Below are positions 26,774 to 34,744 of a stretch of DNA of 64,000 bases, piece by piece. Within the stretch, counting starts at the first letter, position 1. Every line of letters starts with the position of its first letter. Origin of the DNA: Amycolatopsis roodepoortensis (GTDB lineage Bacteria > Actinomycetota > Actinomycetes > Mycobacteriales > Pseudonocardiaceae); the NCBI RefSeq assembly GCF_014873915.1, contig NZ_JADBEJ010000005.1, forward strand, positions 2,356,001-2,420,000, in the 5' to 3' direction. The position numbers and the translations under genes are program-made. The notes under the pieces were generated by a model. It was given only the letters and a program-made list of their open reading frames with translations, searched no databases and had not been told where the DNA came from.

Positions 26774-26962
26774 TCAGCTCGCCTCGGCCAGCGGCGGAGG
26801 GACCTCACAGGTGGTGAAACAGCCGAAGACCTGCCCACCCTGCCGGTTCGACCAGTTGTCGAACCGGTCGATCACCAGCTCGACCTGGTGCCCGGCCGAA
26901 GTGGTGTCGATTCCCCGGACAGCGAATAGCGAACGGACGTTGTCGGTCACAGCGTTCTTCAT
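26774..26962 (-). CDS. 62-residue peptide, candidate RiPP precursor
   Basis: A short gene with TGGGAG 8 bases before its ATG and a perfect terminator just after its stop, so it looks like a free-standing transcript. The first ~43 residues are polar and leader-like (start MKNAVTDNVRSLFAVRG), ending in a Gly-Gly pair at 42-43. The tail QVFGCFTTCEVPPPLAEAS holds Cys48, Thr50, Thr51 and Cys52, residues that TOMM enzymes can cyclise, or two Cys that could form a disulphide or bridge. I do not recognise the family. It lies 26-28 kb from the cyclodehydratase but within the same locus. Alternative: a secreted signal peptide for the neighbouring kinase-regulator pair. An in-frame GTG at 27022 would add 20 residues. 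Confidence 0.6.
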   Translation of the reverse strand: MKNAVTDNVRSLFAVRGIDTTSAGHQVELVIDRFDNWSNRQGGQVFGCFTTCEVPPPLAEAS

Positions 26963-27247
26963 CGAAATGGCTCCCAGGCTGGTCGGGTGTTCTTGTTCGA
27001 TGAGGAAATCGTGCCTGAGCACCCGGTTCGCAGCCAGTGTCGTGCATCATCGCGGGAATGTGCTTTTTACCTACTCCGGAAGGTTCTTCCGACTGCGCCG
27101 TTCCCGCGATCAACGCCATCGAATGGAGCAATGTGGACGGTCGCCGATGACGGAACGTGGTCGACCGATCTCATTGCGACACGATCACCGATAGTCATCG
27201 GAATACCCCGGACAGACCAATCCACGCGTCCACTGTGGACAGAGGTT

Positions 27248-27793
27248 TCAAGAACCGAGCAGGGTCGCCAGGCCGGCGTATCCGCCCTCTTTCAGGCGCA
27301 CGCCGGACGTCTTCGCGTACGCGGCGTCGGCGCGGATCCCGAGCCCCTCGACCATCCGGTTCATGAAGTTGAACAGGGCGCACACGAGCACCGCGTCGTG
27401 CAGCGCGGCTTCGTCCCAGCCCGCCGCGAAGACGGCCTCAGCGTCCTCTTCGGTCACCTGGGACGGCGTACGCGTCAGCTTGCCCACATAGGCCAGCACG
27501 GGCTTCATGCGCTCGTCCACGGGCGCGGAACCGAGGTCGGCCAGTGCGGCGGTCAGAAGTCCTTCCGGCACACCGAAAGCCTCCGCGGTGACGGTGTGGA
27601 CCCCGTGGCAGTAGCCGCAGTCGTTGACGCCGGAGACGTAGGCCGCGATCAGTTCCCGCTCCCCCGCGCCGAACGCCGACGGCGCCCGCATGATCAGCTC
27701 GTGCAAGTCCAGCAGCTTCGCCGCCGGAGCGGGAAACCGCTGGAACACCTGCAGCAGCGTGGCGTCAGTCGGCAAAGACCCGAGATAGGACAT
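27248..27793 (-). CDS. AhpD-like / carboxymuconolactone decarboxylase-family protein
   Basis: A 181-residue CMD-fold protein with the redox motif CGYCHGVH (Cys59, Cys62, His66), as in AhpD-type peroxidase-related enzymes. Such proteins reduce hydroperoxides or act as disulphide reductants. It is the last gene of a four-gene operon (30125 down to 27248) and its start overlaps the preceding gene by 29 bp, so it is translated with it. A second CMD-family protein is encoded next to the GMC oxidoreductase at 41119. A role in handling reactive intermediates is inference. Confidence 0.82.
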   Translation of the reverse strand: MSYLGSLPTDATLLQVFQRFPAPAAKLLDLHELIMRAPSAFGAGERELIAAYVSGVNDCGYCHGVHTVTAEAFGVPEGLLTAALADLGSAPVDERMKPVLAYVGKLTRTPSQVTEEDAEAVFAAGWDEAALHDAVLVCALFNFMNRMVEGLGIRADAAYAKTSGVRLKEGGYAGLATLLGS

Positions 27794-28247
27794 CTTGTGC
27801 GCTCCCCTGTTCCGGCGACCGCAGGGTCGAGGCGGACCGGACCGCGTCGTCGATGTCGTCGCGCCGCAGCCAGCAGGCCGCGAGGCAGGACACCGATGCC
27901 GGTCCCAGCCCGGTCACCGTGGCGGTGACGCGCGCGGTCGCGTGTTCCCATTCTCGGCGCAGGGAACCCGCCGACGTCATCTCCGGACCTGCTTCGATCA
28001 GCGGGCGGACCGCGCGCCAGCGGAGGATGCCTGCCTCGACCAGCGCTTCGGTGCGGAGGTCGAGCGCGTCGTGCCGGGCCTGGTCCACGGCGAGGGCGAC
28101 CAGCGCGGGCTCGTCGGCGATCCGGGCGAGCCCGACGCCGGCGAGCAGGCGTTCGGCGTCTAGCCCCAGCAGGATCACCCCCGCCTCGGTCGAGGGGGCG
28201 TCGTCGATCGACGGGAGGGTGAAGCGGGAGTCGTAAGGCTCAGACAC
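27765..28247 (-). CDS. Unrecognised 160-residue operon protein
   Basis: Not recognised. A mostly helical, soluble protein of 160 residues with acidic N-terminus and a long helical middle (DEPALVALAVDQARHDALDLRTEALVEAG). It has no signal peptide, membrane segment or metal motif apart from a single Cys pair (SCLAACW). Its start overlaps the FAD oxidoreductase stop by 8 bp and its end overlaps the CMD gene by 29 bp, which implies tightly coupled expression and perhaps a complex with one of them. Confidence 0.65.
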   Translation of the reverse strand: MSEPYDSRFTLPSIDDAPSTEAGVILLGLDAERLLAGVGLARIADEPALVALAVDQARHDALDLRTEALVEAGILRWRAVRPLIEAGPEMTSAGSLRREWEHATARVTATVTGLGPASVSCLAACWLRRDDIDDAVRSASTLRSPEQGSAQDVLSRVFAD

Positions 28248-29568
28248 GGGCGACGTCCTTCGTGGCCGTCCGCAGCGGGAGGTCGCGCCGCAGGTTCTCG
28301 GCGACGGTGGCCGCGACCCGCGCGGTGGCGACGCGGTGACCGTCGATGTTGCGGGCGGCGGGCCCCAGTGCCATCCCCGCGGCCGCGCCGACGGCGAAGA
28401 CCCGGGGCGCGCCGAGGTAGGCGAAGGTGCGTTCGTCCAGCCGCGGCCAGCCGCCGCGGTCGAGGACGGCCTCGTCGGGCATCAGGCCGTCCCCGATCGA
28501 CGGCGTGGTGCCGAGCGCCAGTACGGCGTGGTCCACGGACACCCGCGAACCGTCTTCGAGGTGGAGGCCGACACCGGTCGTCACCTTCGTGATCGCTTTG
28601 CCGCGATGCACGATCAGCCTGCCTTCGGCTTCGGCCGCTTCGAGCATCGGGCGGAACTCGAACATGATCGACGCGCGCCGGAACCGGCCCATCAGTTCGA
28701 GCCGCTCGGACCAGCTCACGCCGTCGAAACGAGCGCGGCCTTCGGGCCGGAAGAACGACGAGTTGACGTCGGCGCATTGGTAGCGTTCGCCCGTTTCGCG
28801 GACCACCCAGTGCACCTCGCGGCCCTGGGCGAGACCGTTGGAGATCAGGTGCGCGGCGGTGAGGCCGGCACCGACGACGGCGAGCCGGTTCCCGCCATCG
28901 GGAACGGGTTCGTCCCAGTAGCTCACGCCGCGCGGCGGACGGCCGCCGCCCCACCAGGTGTCCGGGGCGGACCGGCGCTCCTCGCCGAGGCACAGCACGA
29001 CGTGGCGCGCGGTGACGGAGAACCGGTCGGCGCGCACGGTGACGGCGTCCGAGGACACCCCAGCCGGCAGCACTTCACGCACCGAACCGCGCCAGGTCCG
29101 CTCGGTGACGTGATGACTCGCCGCGAGATGACGGCAGTAGGCCTCGAAGACGTCGACGGGGACGACCGAGCGGTGCCCGGCCTGGGCCATGCGGATCTCC
29201 CGGCGTTCCACCGGGGTGAGCACCGACCAGTGCAGGCGGGCGAAGTCCAGGAGTTCGCAGTCGCGGTACCCCTCGACGCCGGGGTGGTGTTCGTACGGCG
29301 ACCGCAGCACGCGCTGGCCGAGCAGATCGATGCGATCGAAGAACCGGCCGCAGGGGCGGCCGTCGCGGTCGACGACGACGAGGTCGGTCACGCCGTGGTG
29401 CCACAGCGCGGAAGCGACCGCGAGCCCGGCCGGGCCCGCCCCGACGACGACCACGTCGGCGGCGGACGGCGGTTCGGCGGTGACCGCCGCGCGGGTGCCG
29501 GGGAGTACCGGCCACTCACGCCCGCGCGGCGATTCGAGGAGATGGGGTTCCGGGACGAAGGTGATCAC
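28240..29568 (-). CDS. FAD/NAD(P)-dependent oxidoreductase
   Basis: A 442-residue flavoprotein. The FAD Rossmann motif DVVVVGAGPAGLAVASAL lies at about 38-55, a second dinucleotide motif RLAVVGAGLTAAHLISNGL near 230 would bind NAD(P)H, and a C-terminal FAD-contact segment reads RVFAVGAAAGMALGPAARN. The layout resembles single-component N-hydroxylases and related FAD-NAD(P) oxidoreductases, but substrate residues are not readable. It may oxidise a pathway intermediate or a peptide-derived group. It is the second gene of the 30125-27248 operon; GTG at 29568. Confidence 0.78.
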   Translation of the reverse strand: MITFVPEPHLLESPRGREWPVLPGTRAAVTAEPPSAADVVVVGAGPAGLAVASALWHHGVTDLVVVDRDGRPCGRFFDRIDLLGQRVLRSPYEHHPGVEGYRDCELLDFARLHWSVLTPVERREIRMAQAGHRSVVPVDVFEAYCRHLAASHHVTERTWRGSVREVLPAGVSSDAVTVRADRFSVTARHVVLCLGEERRSAPDTWWGGGRPPRGVSYWDEPVPDGGNRLAVVGAGLTAAHLISNGLAQGREVHWVVRETGERYQCADVNSSFFRPEGRARFDGVSWSERLELMGRFRRASIMFEFRPMLEAAEAEGRLIVHRGKAITKVTTGVGLHLEDGSRVSVDHAVLALGTTPSIGDGLMPDEAVLDRGGWPRLDERTFAYLGAPRVFAVGAAAGMALGPAARNIDGHRVATARVAATVAENLRRDLPLRTATKDVARV

Positions 29569-29576
29569 CGGTGTGC

Positions 29577-30125
29577 TCAGCCGATCACGGTCACCGGGAC
29601 GATCAGCTCGATCACGGGCCGCTGCTTCATCCCGTTGCTGATCATTTCGTCCAGGGTCTGCTGGGACTGCTCGGCGGTGTCGGTCGCGATCGGGCTGTAG
29701 CGGGAGTAGGAGTAGGTCGGCTTCCGGCCGCCCGCGTCGAGCGAGTACACCTTGAGCACCGCTTCGCCGGGGCGGACTTCACCGTCGTAGAAGGTGAGGC
29801 GGCGCTGATCCGGCGTCATGAACGACTTCGAGAACTGGCGGGAAAGGACGAGCGTGTCGGCGTCGTTGACGAAGGTCGAGTCCTCGTCGGTGACGACCTG
29901 CATCGCGACCCAGGTCTTGTCGGTCAGGTTCGTCTCGGACTTGATGACCTGCCAGCGGCCCGGCTCCGGGAGATTGACACTCACCGAGATGTCGTGATCG
30001 GTGGTGTCGATCGCCCCGGAGATCATCAGCACCCGCCGCCGGACGTCGGCGACGCCGGCCATCTGAATGTCACGTGCGCGTACCCGAGTGGAAACATCCA
30101 ATCCCGGGAATTCAGGTGATGACAT
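29577..30125 (-). CDS. Unrecognised 182-residue beta-rich protein
   Basis: Not recognised. A soluble protein of 182 residues with alternating beta-strand character (ISVSVNLPEPGRWQVIKSE, TFYDGEVRPGEAVLKVYSL, PVIELIVPVTVIG), Tyr-rich YSYSRYSP, and no Cys. It is the first gene of the operon with the FAD oxidoreductase, 8 bp upstream of it. It could be a carrier or binding protein for the operon's substrate; no evidence decides this. Confidence 0.65.
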   Translation of the reverse strand: MSSPEFPGLDVSTRVRARDIQMAGVADVRRRVLMISGAIDTTDHDISVSVNLPEPGRWQVIKSETNLTDKTWVAMQVVTDEDSTFVNDADTLVLSRQFSKSFMTPDQRRLTFYDGEVRPGEAVLKVYSLDAGGRKPTYSYSRYSPIATDTAEQSQQTLDEMISNGMKQRPVIELIVPVTVIG

Positions 30126-30282
30126 CTTTCACGCCTCCCAGACCTCGATATCGCAATTCAATCCCCGGCATGATCCCCCCAGCCGCAAACACCGGAAGAA
30201 TTTCACGCTGAACTGGACGATGTCAAGATGAGGAACACATGATCCACTCCCGCCGGGACTGGGCCGTTCGGCGGTACCCGGG

Positions 30283-30591
30283 TCAGGATTCGTCGGATTC
30301 CTCAGCCCAGGCCGCCGCGGGAGTGCCCTGCTCCAGCGCCCCGACGTAGACGATCTCGAACGAGGAATCGGCACGATCGATCCCGATACGGAGGACGAGA
30401 TCGTGTTTCACCAGAAAAAGAAACTGATGCGGTTCCCTGCTGTCGCCGAAAATGTCGTAGATGAGGAAGGCGGAACCGTCCGCCACCGCGAAAAGCGCCT
30501 CGTAGACGACATTCCGGTCGGCCTGCGGAGCATTGATCGCCCATTCTTCCAACACCTGCAAACCCGACGTGAGCTGGAGGCGCATAGCCAT
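30283..30591 (-). CDS. Small conserved-looking hypothetical (102 residues)
   Basis: Starts at an ATG with a strong GAGGAGG 6 bases upstream. The protein is a compact alpha/beta unit (LQLTSGLQVLEEWAINAP, VVYEALFAVADGSAFLIYDIF, HDLVLRIGIDRADSSFEIVYVGAL) with an acidic C-terminal tail. I suspect one of the small actinomycete DUF families but cannot name it with confidence. It is followed by about 155 bp without a gene and preceded 92 bp upstream by the 49-residue gene at 30684 on the same strand. Confidence 0.6.
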   Translation of the reverse strand: MAMRLQLTSGLQVLEEWAINAPQADRNVVYEALFAVADGSAFLIYDIFGDSREPHQFLFLVKHDLVLRIGIDRADSSFEIVYVGALEQGTPAAAWAEESDES

Positions 30592-30683
30592 CCGGAGGCC
30601 TCCTCGTGGTCTGGTCGGTTCGCGGGCGATCTTCATCGTCGCGCGCGCGATACCTGATGGTCTTCTTCGTCCGTGCGCCGTAC

Positions 30684-30833
30684 CTAGTTGTAACCGAGGA
30701 CGATGTGCTCGGCCGGGAAATCGTTTTCGGGGGCGCGCCTCGGCTCTGGGACGACCGCCTCCGGGACGGCCTCCGCGGCCCCGCGCGGGTCGAAATCATC
30801 GGTCACAACCCAAATTCGCACCTGTGCCGCCAT
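30684..30833 (-). CDS. 49-residue acidic small protein
   Basis: A very short gene with an excellent ribosome binding site (GGGAGGAACGTC before ATG) and strong third-position GC. The product starts MAAQVRIWVVTDDFDPRG and is Pro/Glu-rich in the middle. Not recognised. It is probably the first gene of a two-gene unit with 30283-30591 and is divergent from the small genes at 31003. Confidence 0.5.
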   Translation of the reverse strand: MAAQVRIWVVTDDFDPRGAAEAVPEAVVPEPRRAPENDFPAEHIVLGYN

Positions 30834-31002
30834 GACGTTCCTCCCGGCCTTCGATGAACGACTCACTTGACAACCAAGGATGGACCCCTCCGATCGTGAC
30901 GCGCTCGAGGACGGGCCGAGATCTCGGTGAGCAAAGGAAAAGTGGCCGCCGAAGGGCCGTCGGTAGTGCCCTTGAGGTACCTCGAAACCCAGGGAGCGCA
31001 CC

Positions 31003-31116
31003 ATGACCGAACGCCTCGACCCGTACGAGATCTACGCCGACGACGAGGTCGATGTCGATTTGCTCGGCCTGTCGTGGCCCGACCCCGCGGTCCCCGAGCA
31101 GCGGGATCGGCAATGA
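31003..31116 (+). CDS. 37-residue acidic peptide
   Basis: A short gene preceded by AGGGAG. The product is strongly acidic (YADDEVDVDLL) and ends basic. Its stop overlaps the start of the next gene in an ATGA junction, so the two are translationally coupled. Not recognised; too short to assign. Confidence 0.45.
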   Translation: MTERLDPYEIYADDEVDVDLLGLSWPDPAVPEQRDRQ

Positions 31117-31289
31117 GCGCCGCGGCGCGGCAGCGGACCTGCGCGGCCTGCGGGGGCCCGTTCGAGCCTGGGGAGCGAACGGGTCTGGAGGCCGTGCTCG
31201 ACGGAGGGATCCTCTACGTCGCGGTGCACGCCCGCCACAGTACGTATCCGCCGCGGCGGGAGATCGAGGCGGCGCGACGGCTCGCATGA
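31113..31289 (+). CDS. 58-residue CxxC zinc-ribbon-like small protein
   Basis: A 58-residue basic protein with CAACGGPFEPGERTG, a zinc-ribbon-like Cys pair, then a hydrophobic strand ILYVAVHARHSTYPP and a basic tail. It starts within the stop of the 37-residue gene. Only one Cys pair is present, so zinc binding would need His residues or a partner. Not recognised. Confidence 0.5.
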   Translation: MSAAARQRTCAACGGPFEPGERTGLEAVLDGGILYVAVHARHSTYPPRREIEAARRLA

Positions 31290-31640
31290 GCACGCGTGAG
31301 CCCGGGCAAGGGGCCGTTTACGCCCGGACGCCCACGAGGGACAGATGGCCACCCTGGAAAACAGGGTCCCGGACCGGCTCATGGCCCGACCCCGCCGCGA
31401 AATGTCCACAAAGGACACTTCTAGCCGATTGTGCGCCCGGTTTGTGCAACGATGTCCGGTTCGCGCGGAGATCGTGAGTGAAAAAGAGCGCTAGAACGAC
31501 CATTGCCACTCACGACCCCCGCGCAAAGCGCCTAAACCGGACACGAATGACCGGATTGCGTCCTTTGTGGACAGGTAGGGTACGTGAGGTTTGACTTACC
31601 CCTCAATAGCCCCTTTTGTCACTCACGACCCCGCACCAAA
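31290..31640. other. Gene-free region with repeated CACTCACGACCCC
   Basis: About 350 bp with no supported gene. CACTCACGACCCC occurs twice in direct orientation (starting near 31507 and 31619) and CGTGAGTG once inverted near 31475. It lies downstream of the acyl-CoA carboxylase operon, which runs towards it on the minus strand. Confidence 0.4.
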
Positions 31641-31832
31641 CTAGCGCAGCGTCGAGGTACGCCAAGTCGGCGCGGCGAGCGGCGACCAGGCCGAGCGGGC
31701 CGGCGCCGCGGGCGGGGGCGCGACGGAGGCCAACGCGGTGAAGACGGCCACGAGGGCCGCCAGTTCGGCGTCTTCCGGGTCCCCGCGCAGGACCCGGAAG
31801 ACGGGCGCACTGTCCACTCCGGACGGTGACAT
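31641..31832 (-). CDS. Acyl-CoA carboxylase epsilon subunit (small)
   Basis: A 63-residue protein with the epsilon-subunit pattern of actinobacterial acyl-CoA carboxylases: FRVLRGDPEDAELAALVAVFTALA at the N-terminus and a C-terminal WSPLAAPTW-type segment. It starts 11 bp after the beta-subunit gene. Epsilon subunits stabilise and activate the alpha-beta complex. Its presence shows the beta subunit belongs to a genuine actinobacterial carboxylase. Confidence 0.8.
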   Translation of the reverse strand: MSPSGVDSAPVFRVLRGDPEDAELAALVAVFTALASVAPPPAAPARSAWSPLAAPTWRTSTLR

Positions 31833-31843
31833 GGTTCCCCCGT

Positions 31844-33547
31844 TCAGATCGGGTGGTTGCCGTGCTTGCGCTGGGGCGCCGCCTTTCGCTTGTCCTGCAG
31901 CATGTCCAGCGCCCTGGCGACGGCGGACCGGGTGTCCGCGGGGTCGATGATGTCGTCGACCAGCCCGCGTTCGGCCGAGTACTGCGGGTTCATGAACTCC
32001 TCGGTGTATTCGGCGACCAGATGGGCGCGCAGCGCGTCCGGATCGGGCGCGGCGGCGAGATCCTTGCGGAACAGCACGTTGACCGCGCCCTCGGCGCCCA
32101 TCACGGCGATCTGGTTGGTCGGCCACGCCAGCGAGAGATCGGTCCCGATGGACCGCGAGTCCATCACGATGTACGCGCCGCCGTACGCCTTGCGCAGGAT
32201 CACCTGGACGCGTGGGACGGTCGCCTCGCAGTAGGCGTGCAGCAGTTGCGCCCCGTGCCGGATGATCCCCGAGTGCTCCTGTTCGACCCCCGGCAGGAAG
32301 CCGGGGACGTCCACGAGCGTCACCAGCGGGATGCTGAAGGCGTCGCAGAACCGCACGAACCGCGCCGCCTTCTGCGACGCCGGTCCGTCGAGCACGCCGG
32401 CGAACACCACCGGCTGGTTGCCGACCAGGCCGACCACCCGCCCGTCGATCCGCGCGAGCGCGCACAGCACGTTGCCCGCCCATCGCTCGTGCAGTTCGAA
32501 GAACTCGCCGTCGTCGGCCAGTTCCGCGAACACCTCGCGCATGTCGTACGGCTTGTTCGGCTCCACCGGGACGAGTTCGGCGAACCTGGGCCGCCGGTCC
32601 CTGCCCGCGTCCTGCGACGGCTCGCGGGGCGCGGGCTCCAGGTAGTTCGACGGCAGCAGCGACACCAGATAGCGGACGTCGGCGAGGCAGCTCTCCTCGT
32701 CGTCGTGCACCACGGTCGCCACGCCGGACGACGCGCCGTGCACGTCCGCGCCCCCCAGTTCGTCGTGGCTGACCCGTTCGCCGGTCACGGTCTCGACGAC
32801 GTCCGGCCCGGTCAGGTACATGCGGGCGGTGTCGCGCACCATGAAGACGAAATCCGCGAGCGCGGGCGAATACGCCGCCCCGCCCGCGCACGGCCCCAGC
32901 ACGACGCTGATCTGCGGGATGACGCCGGACGCCTCGACCTGGCGGCGGAAGATGCCGCCGTAGCCGTCGAGCGCCATGACGCCTTCCTGGATCCGCGCTC
33001 CCCCGCTGTCGTTGAGGCCGATCACCGGCGAACCGGTGGCGATCGCCAGATCCAGCACCTTGTGGATCTTCGCCGCGTGCGCCTCGCCGAGCGAACCGCC
33101 GAAGACGGTGAAGTCCTGCGCGTAGACGAACACCCGCCGTCCGTCGATGGTGCCCGAGCCGGCGACGACGCCGTCGGTGTACGGCCGGTTGTCCGCCAGC
33201 CCCAGCCCGCTCGCCTGATGCCGCCGGTACAGCTCGATCTCGGTGAAGGAATCCTCGTCCAGCAACAGTTCCAGCCGCTCACGCGCGGTGTGCTTGCCGA
33301 GCGAGTGCTGCCGCCGGACGCCGTCGAGCCGCCCGTCGACGATGTGCTCGCGCAGCTCGTCGCGCTGGGCGCGCAGCAACGGCATCGTCGGTTGCGGTGG
33401 GTGCACGGGCTCGGCGCCGCGGGCGAGGGGGATCACCCGCCCGTCGGTCGCCCTCGGGACCCGGGGGCGCCGCAGCCGGTCCTCCGGCAGCGGCACCACC
33501 TCGGAGTCCTCCGCGCGTTGTGCGCCCGGATCACCTTGCAGGGTCAC
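31844..33547 (-). CDS. Acyl-CoA carboxylase carboxyltransferase beta subunit
   Basis: A 567-residue carboxyltransferase (PccB/AccD type). It moves the carboxyl group from biotin to acetyl- or propionyl-CoA. Family segments visible: LGKHTARERLELLLDEDSF, DFTVFGGSLGEAHAAKI, GLNDSGGARIQEGV, PCAGGAAYSPALADF and LRKAYGGAYIVM. The first ~55 residues are a variable extension. It sits in the PksE operon, so it probably raises malonyl-CoA supply for PksE. No biotinylated alpha subunit is in the window, so a housekeeping one must be shared. Its GTG start overlaps the preceding small gene (GTGA). Confidence 0.88.
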   Translation of the reverse strand: MTLQGDPGAQRAEDSEVVPLPEDRLRRPRVPRATDGRVIPLARGAEPVHPPQPTMPLLRAQRDELREHIVDGRLDGVRRQHSLGKHTARERLELLLDEDSFTEIELYRRHQASGLGLADNRPYTDGVVAGSGTIDGRRVFVYAQDFTVFGGSLGEAHAAKIHKVLDLAIATGSPVIGLNDSGGARIQEGVMALDGYGGIFRRQVEASGVIPQISVVLGPCAGGAAYSPALADFVFMVRDTARMYLTGPDVVETVTGERVSHDELGGADVHGASSGVATVVHDDEESCLADVRYLVSLLPSNYLEPAPREPSQDAGRDRRPRFAELVPVEPNKPYDMREVFAELADDGEFFELHERWAGNVLCALARIDGRVVGLVGNQPVVFAGVLDGPASQKAARFVRFCDAFSIPLVTLVDVPGFLPGVEQEHSGIIRHGAQLLHAYCEATVPRVQVILRKAYGGAYIVMDSRSIGTDLSLAWPTNQIAVMGAEGAVNVLFRKDLAAAPDPDALRAHLVAEYTEEFMNPQYSAERGLVDDIIDPADTRSAVARALDMLQDKRKAAPQRKHGNHPI

Positions 33548-33711
33548 GCCGCGTCCCGTAGCCGGGCATCGCGCTCGAGTTCGTCAAGCTCGATCTCGCG
33601 CACGATGTCGCGCCAGCACACCCCCCGCCCGAGGCGGGGCATCGTGGTCACCACTGGCGGCCGCTCGACCGTGGGCGCCGGGGCGGGCGGGGTGGATTCG
33701 TTGATGGTCAT
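33544..33711 (-). CDS. 55-residue small protein between flavin reductase and carboxylase genes
   Basis: A short gene with AGGAGAGG before its ATG, ending in a GTGA overlap with the carboxylase gene. The product has a Pro/Thr-rich first half and a charged helical second half (GRGVCWRDIVREIELDELERDARLR) with one Cys. Not recognised. The coupling implies it is made in step with the carboxylase and it may be an accessory peptide of it. Confidence 0.55.
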   Translation of the reverse strand: MTINESTPPAPAPTVERPPVVTTMPRLGRGVCWRDIVREIELDELERDARLRDAA

Positions 33712-33728
33712 GACGTTTTCCTCTCCTG

Positions 33729-34301
33729 TCAGGCCGATGCCCGGATCCGGCCGTCGATCTGGTGGTAGCCGCCGCTGTAGAAGACCAGCGAGTCCTGTGC
33801 GGTGCCGCGGCTGGAGGCGACCACCTTGCCGAGGAAGATCGAGTGGTCACCGCCTTCGTAGACTTCGGCCAGCTCGCATTCCAGCCACGCCAGCGCGCCG
33901 TCGAGCAGCGGGGCGCCGGTCTGCGGCCCGGCCGTCCAGTCCACCGAGTCGAACTGCGCGAGCCCGGCCGGACGGCGCCAGTCGGCGAAGTACTTCGCCA
34001 GTTCCTTCTGATCCGACGCCAGGACCGTGACCGCGTACGAACCCGCCGTCACGATCGCCTCGTGCATCCGGGCCGCGCGGGAAACGCAGCACAGCACCAT
34101 CGGCGGCTCCAGCGACACGGACGTGACGGCGTTGGCGGTCATCCCGTGGGCCCGTTCGCCCCCGGCGGTCAGCACGGTGACCCCGGTGGCGAACTGGCCC
34201 ATCACCTCCCGAAGGCCGGCCTGCGCGGACAACCGGCGGCGGGCCGCGGGCGACGGCAGGCGTTTCAGCACGGGCCGCGAGGGCTCGTCCGGTGTGCCCA
34301 C
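33729..34301 (-). CDS. Flavin reductase (HpaC/E6-like)
   Basis: A 190-residue flavin reductase domain protein. FATGVTVLTAGGERAHGMTANAVTSVSLEPPMVLCCV is the FMN-binding start of the HpaC family; FLGKVVASS and YHQIDGR complete it. It reduces free flavin with NAD(P)H and passes it to a two-component monooxygenase. Nine-membered enediyne clusters encode such an enzyme as E6. The matching flavin-dependent monooxygenase is not obvious here. It sits between E10 and the 55-residue gene, in the PksE operon. Confidence 0.85.
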   Translation of the reverse strand: MGTPDEPSRPVLKRLPSPAARRRLSAQAGLREVMGQFATGVTVLTAGGERAHGMTANAVTSVSLEPPMVLCCVSRAARMHEAIVTAGSYAVTVLASDQKELAKYFADWRRPAGLAQFDSVDWTAGPQTGAPLLDGALAWLECELAEVYEGGDHSIFLGKVVASSRGTAQDSLVFYSGGYHQIDGRIRASA

Positions 34302-34302
34302 G

Positions 34303-34743
34303 TCATTCCCCCTTGCCGTCGACCGCGTACGGGGCCAGCGCCTCGCGCAGCTGTTCGGGCACCCTGCTGGGCACCGTCGCCGTGTTCGGGCCGCGCATGC
34401 ACGCGATCCGCTGCCTTCCGCGGGCCACCAGCCGCTCGCCCTCCTCGGTGAGGTGGACGTAGTCGAAGGTGAACTGGACCTGGGTCTGGGTCAGCTCCTC
34501 CAGCCGCAGCCGGATGGACAGCTCGTCGAACGCGGTGATCTCCGCGTAGAACTCGCAATCCACCTTGAGCGTGAAGAGCTTGAGGTCGTCGCGGACCTCT
34601 TCGAGCACCGCGGGCGCCTTCTCCTTCAGGAACATTTCGCGGCACCGGCCCTGCCAGCGCACGTAGTTCACGTAGTAGACGTTGCCCACCAGGTTGGTCT
34701 CTTCGAACCCGACGGTGTGCAGGATCTCGTAGTAGTCGGCCAT
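34303..34743 (-). CDS. Enediyne thioesterase E10 (hotdog fold)
   Basis: A 146-residue hotdog-fold thioesterase that releases the linear polyene from PksE. The conserved enediyne segment is TNLVGNVYYVNYVRWQGRCREMFL (about 17-40 region), shared with CalE7, DynE7 and SgcE10; this clade lacks the usual acidic catalytic residue and uses Asn and Arg. It lies 1 bp downstream of pksE and is co-transcribed with it, as in all known enediyne cassettes. Confidence 0.92.
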   Translation of the reverse strand: MADYYEILHTVGFEETNLVGNVYYVNYVRWQGRCREMFLKEKAPAVLEEVRDDLKLFTLKVDCEFYAEITAFDELSIRLRLEELTQTQVQFTFDYVHLTEEGERLVARGRQRIACMRGPNTATVPSRVPEQLREALAPYAVDGKGE

Positions 34744-34744
34744 G

